Part shown: positions 63,883 through 64,000 of the stretch, piece after piece
How the letters are laid out: each line of letters starts with the position of its first letter
Position numbering within the stretch: the first letter of the stretch is position 1
Assembly (NCBI GenBank): GCA_025453675.1
Contig: JALOPW010000004.1
Location: 1 to 64,000 of the forward strand
Direction of reading: 5' to 3'
Length of the DNA: 64,000 nt
DNA from: Methanolinea sp.
GTDB lineage: Archaea > Halobacteriota > Methanomicrobia > Methanomicrobiales > Methanospirillaceae
Position numbers and translations under genes: made by a program
Notes under the pieces: generated by a model
What the model saw: only the letters and a program-made list of their open reading frames with translations
The model's database searches: none
Told to the model about the DNA's origin: nothing

Positions 63883-64000
63883 TCACCGGGATAGCCCTGA
63901 CGGTGTACTCGTCCAGGCACTCACCGTCCAGGACTACCCGGACAGACTTCTCCTCCCCGGGACCGATCGGACCGAGGAAGAGGTCTTTTGCATCCCTCAC
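63869..64000 (-). CDS. C-terminal end of an unknown protein (partial)
   Basis: The minus-strand frame is open from the window edge to a TGA at 63869-63871 and reads DAKDLFLGPIGPGEEKSVRV, VVLDGECLDEYTVRAIPVIS. The pattern suggests the last strand of a beta-sandwich domain, but the piece is too short to name. The start lies outside the window. Confidence 0.5.
   Translation of the reverse strand: MRDAKDLFLGPIGPGEEKSVRVVLDGECLDEYTVRAIPVISGP

Overview
The window looks like chromosomal DNA of a hydrogen- or formate-using methanogen, most likely of the order Methanomicrobiales. The informational genes are archaeal: FtsZ2 with a CdrS-type regulator, PCNA, primase large subunit, B-family DNA polymerase, Alba, ribosomal protein S17e, archaeal RNase P RNA and the archaeosine enzymes TgtA, ArcS and RaSEA. 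A formate transporter (FdhC-like) and a CbiA/CfbB amidase fit a methanogen. GC content is fairly high, but intergenic stretches are AT-rich and often carry clear TATA boxes about 25 to 30 bases before leaderless starts.

Left part (1-10.6 kb): the end of an AddA/RecB-like helicase-nuclease, then an accessory stretch with decayed pieces (a KTSC-domain fragment, a transposase fragment, a MNT/HEPN toxin-antitoxin pair whose toxin frame carries an in-frame stop, and a degraded ORF). A C45-type hydrolase, a GNAT/YoaP protein, an NYN-OST-HTH protein, two membrane proteins and FdhC follow.

Middle (10.6-36 kb): pyrK-pyrD diverges from mdh-polB, apparently from one shared AT-rich promoter. Then come cbiA/cfbB, ilvD and a tandem-domain PPK2, a SpoIIE-type phosphatase, an RDD protein, and a divergent ABC-2 transporter in which one permease is fused to a PrsW-like intramembrane protease domain. 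RaSEA, an archaeal ornithine cyclodeaminase-type protein and cobD-cobY precede the cdrS-ftsZ2 operon. That operon has a strong TATA box and a run of helically phased 10-bp palindromes in its leader, a good candidate operator. A coiled-coil protein and a DUF373 membrane protein follow.

Right part (36-64 kb): a repeat-rich intergenic region, alba, and a lysine/housekeeping run (asd, ferredoxin, dapB, dapA, rps17e, thiN). Next are the replication pair priL-pcn, rlmE-moaA, an M20 peptidase, a small zinc-ribbon gene and a DUF6790-like pseudogene. The same hairpin repeat seen at 36.1 kb recurs as a tandem pair at 48 kb. The rest holds an NfnAB-type flavoprotein pair, the tgtA-arcS operon, an arginine-decarboxylase-like enzyme with an AdiC/GadC-like exchanger behind a long leader, AMMECR1, RNase P RNA, an XRE-CBS regulator, tpiA, a U32 protein and aroD.

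All calls come from reading the sequence by eye; no database search was possible. Short ORFs, pseudogenes and promoter assignments are the least certain.
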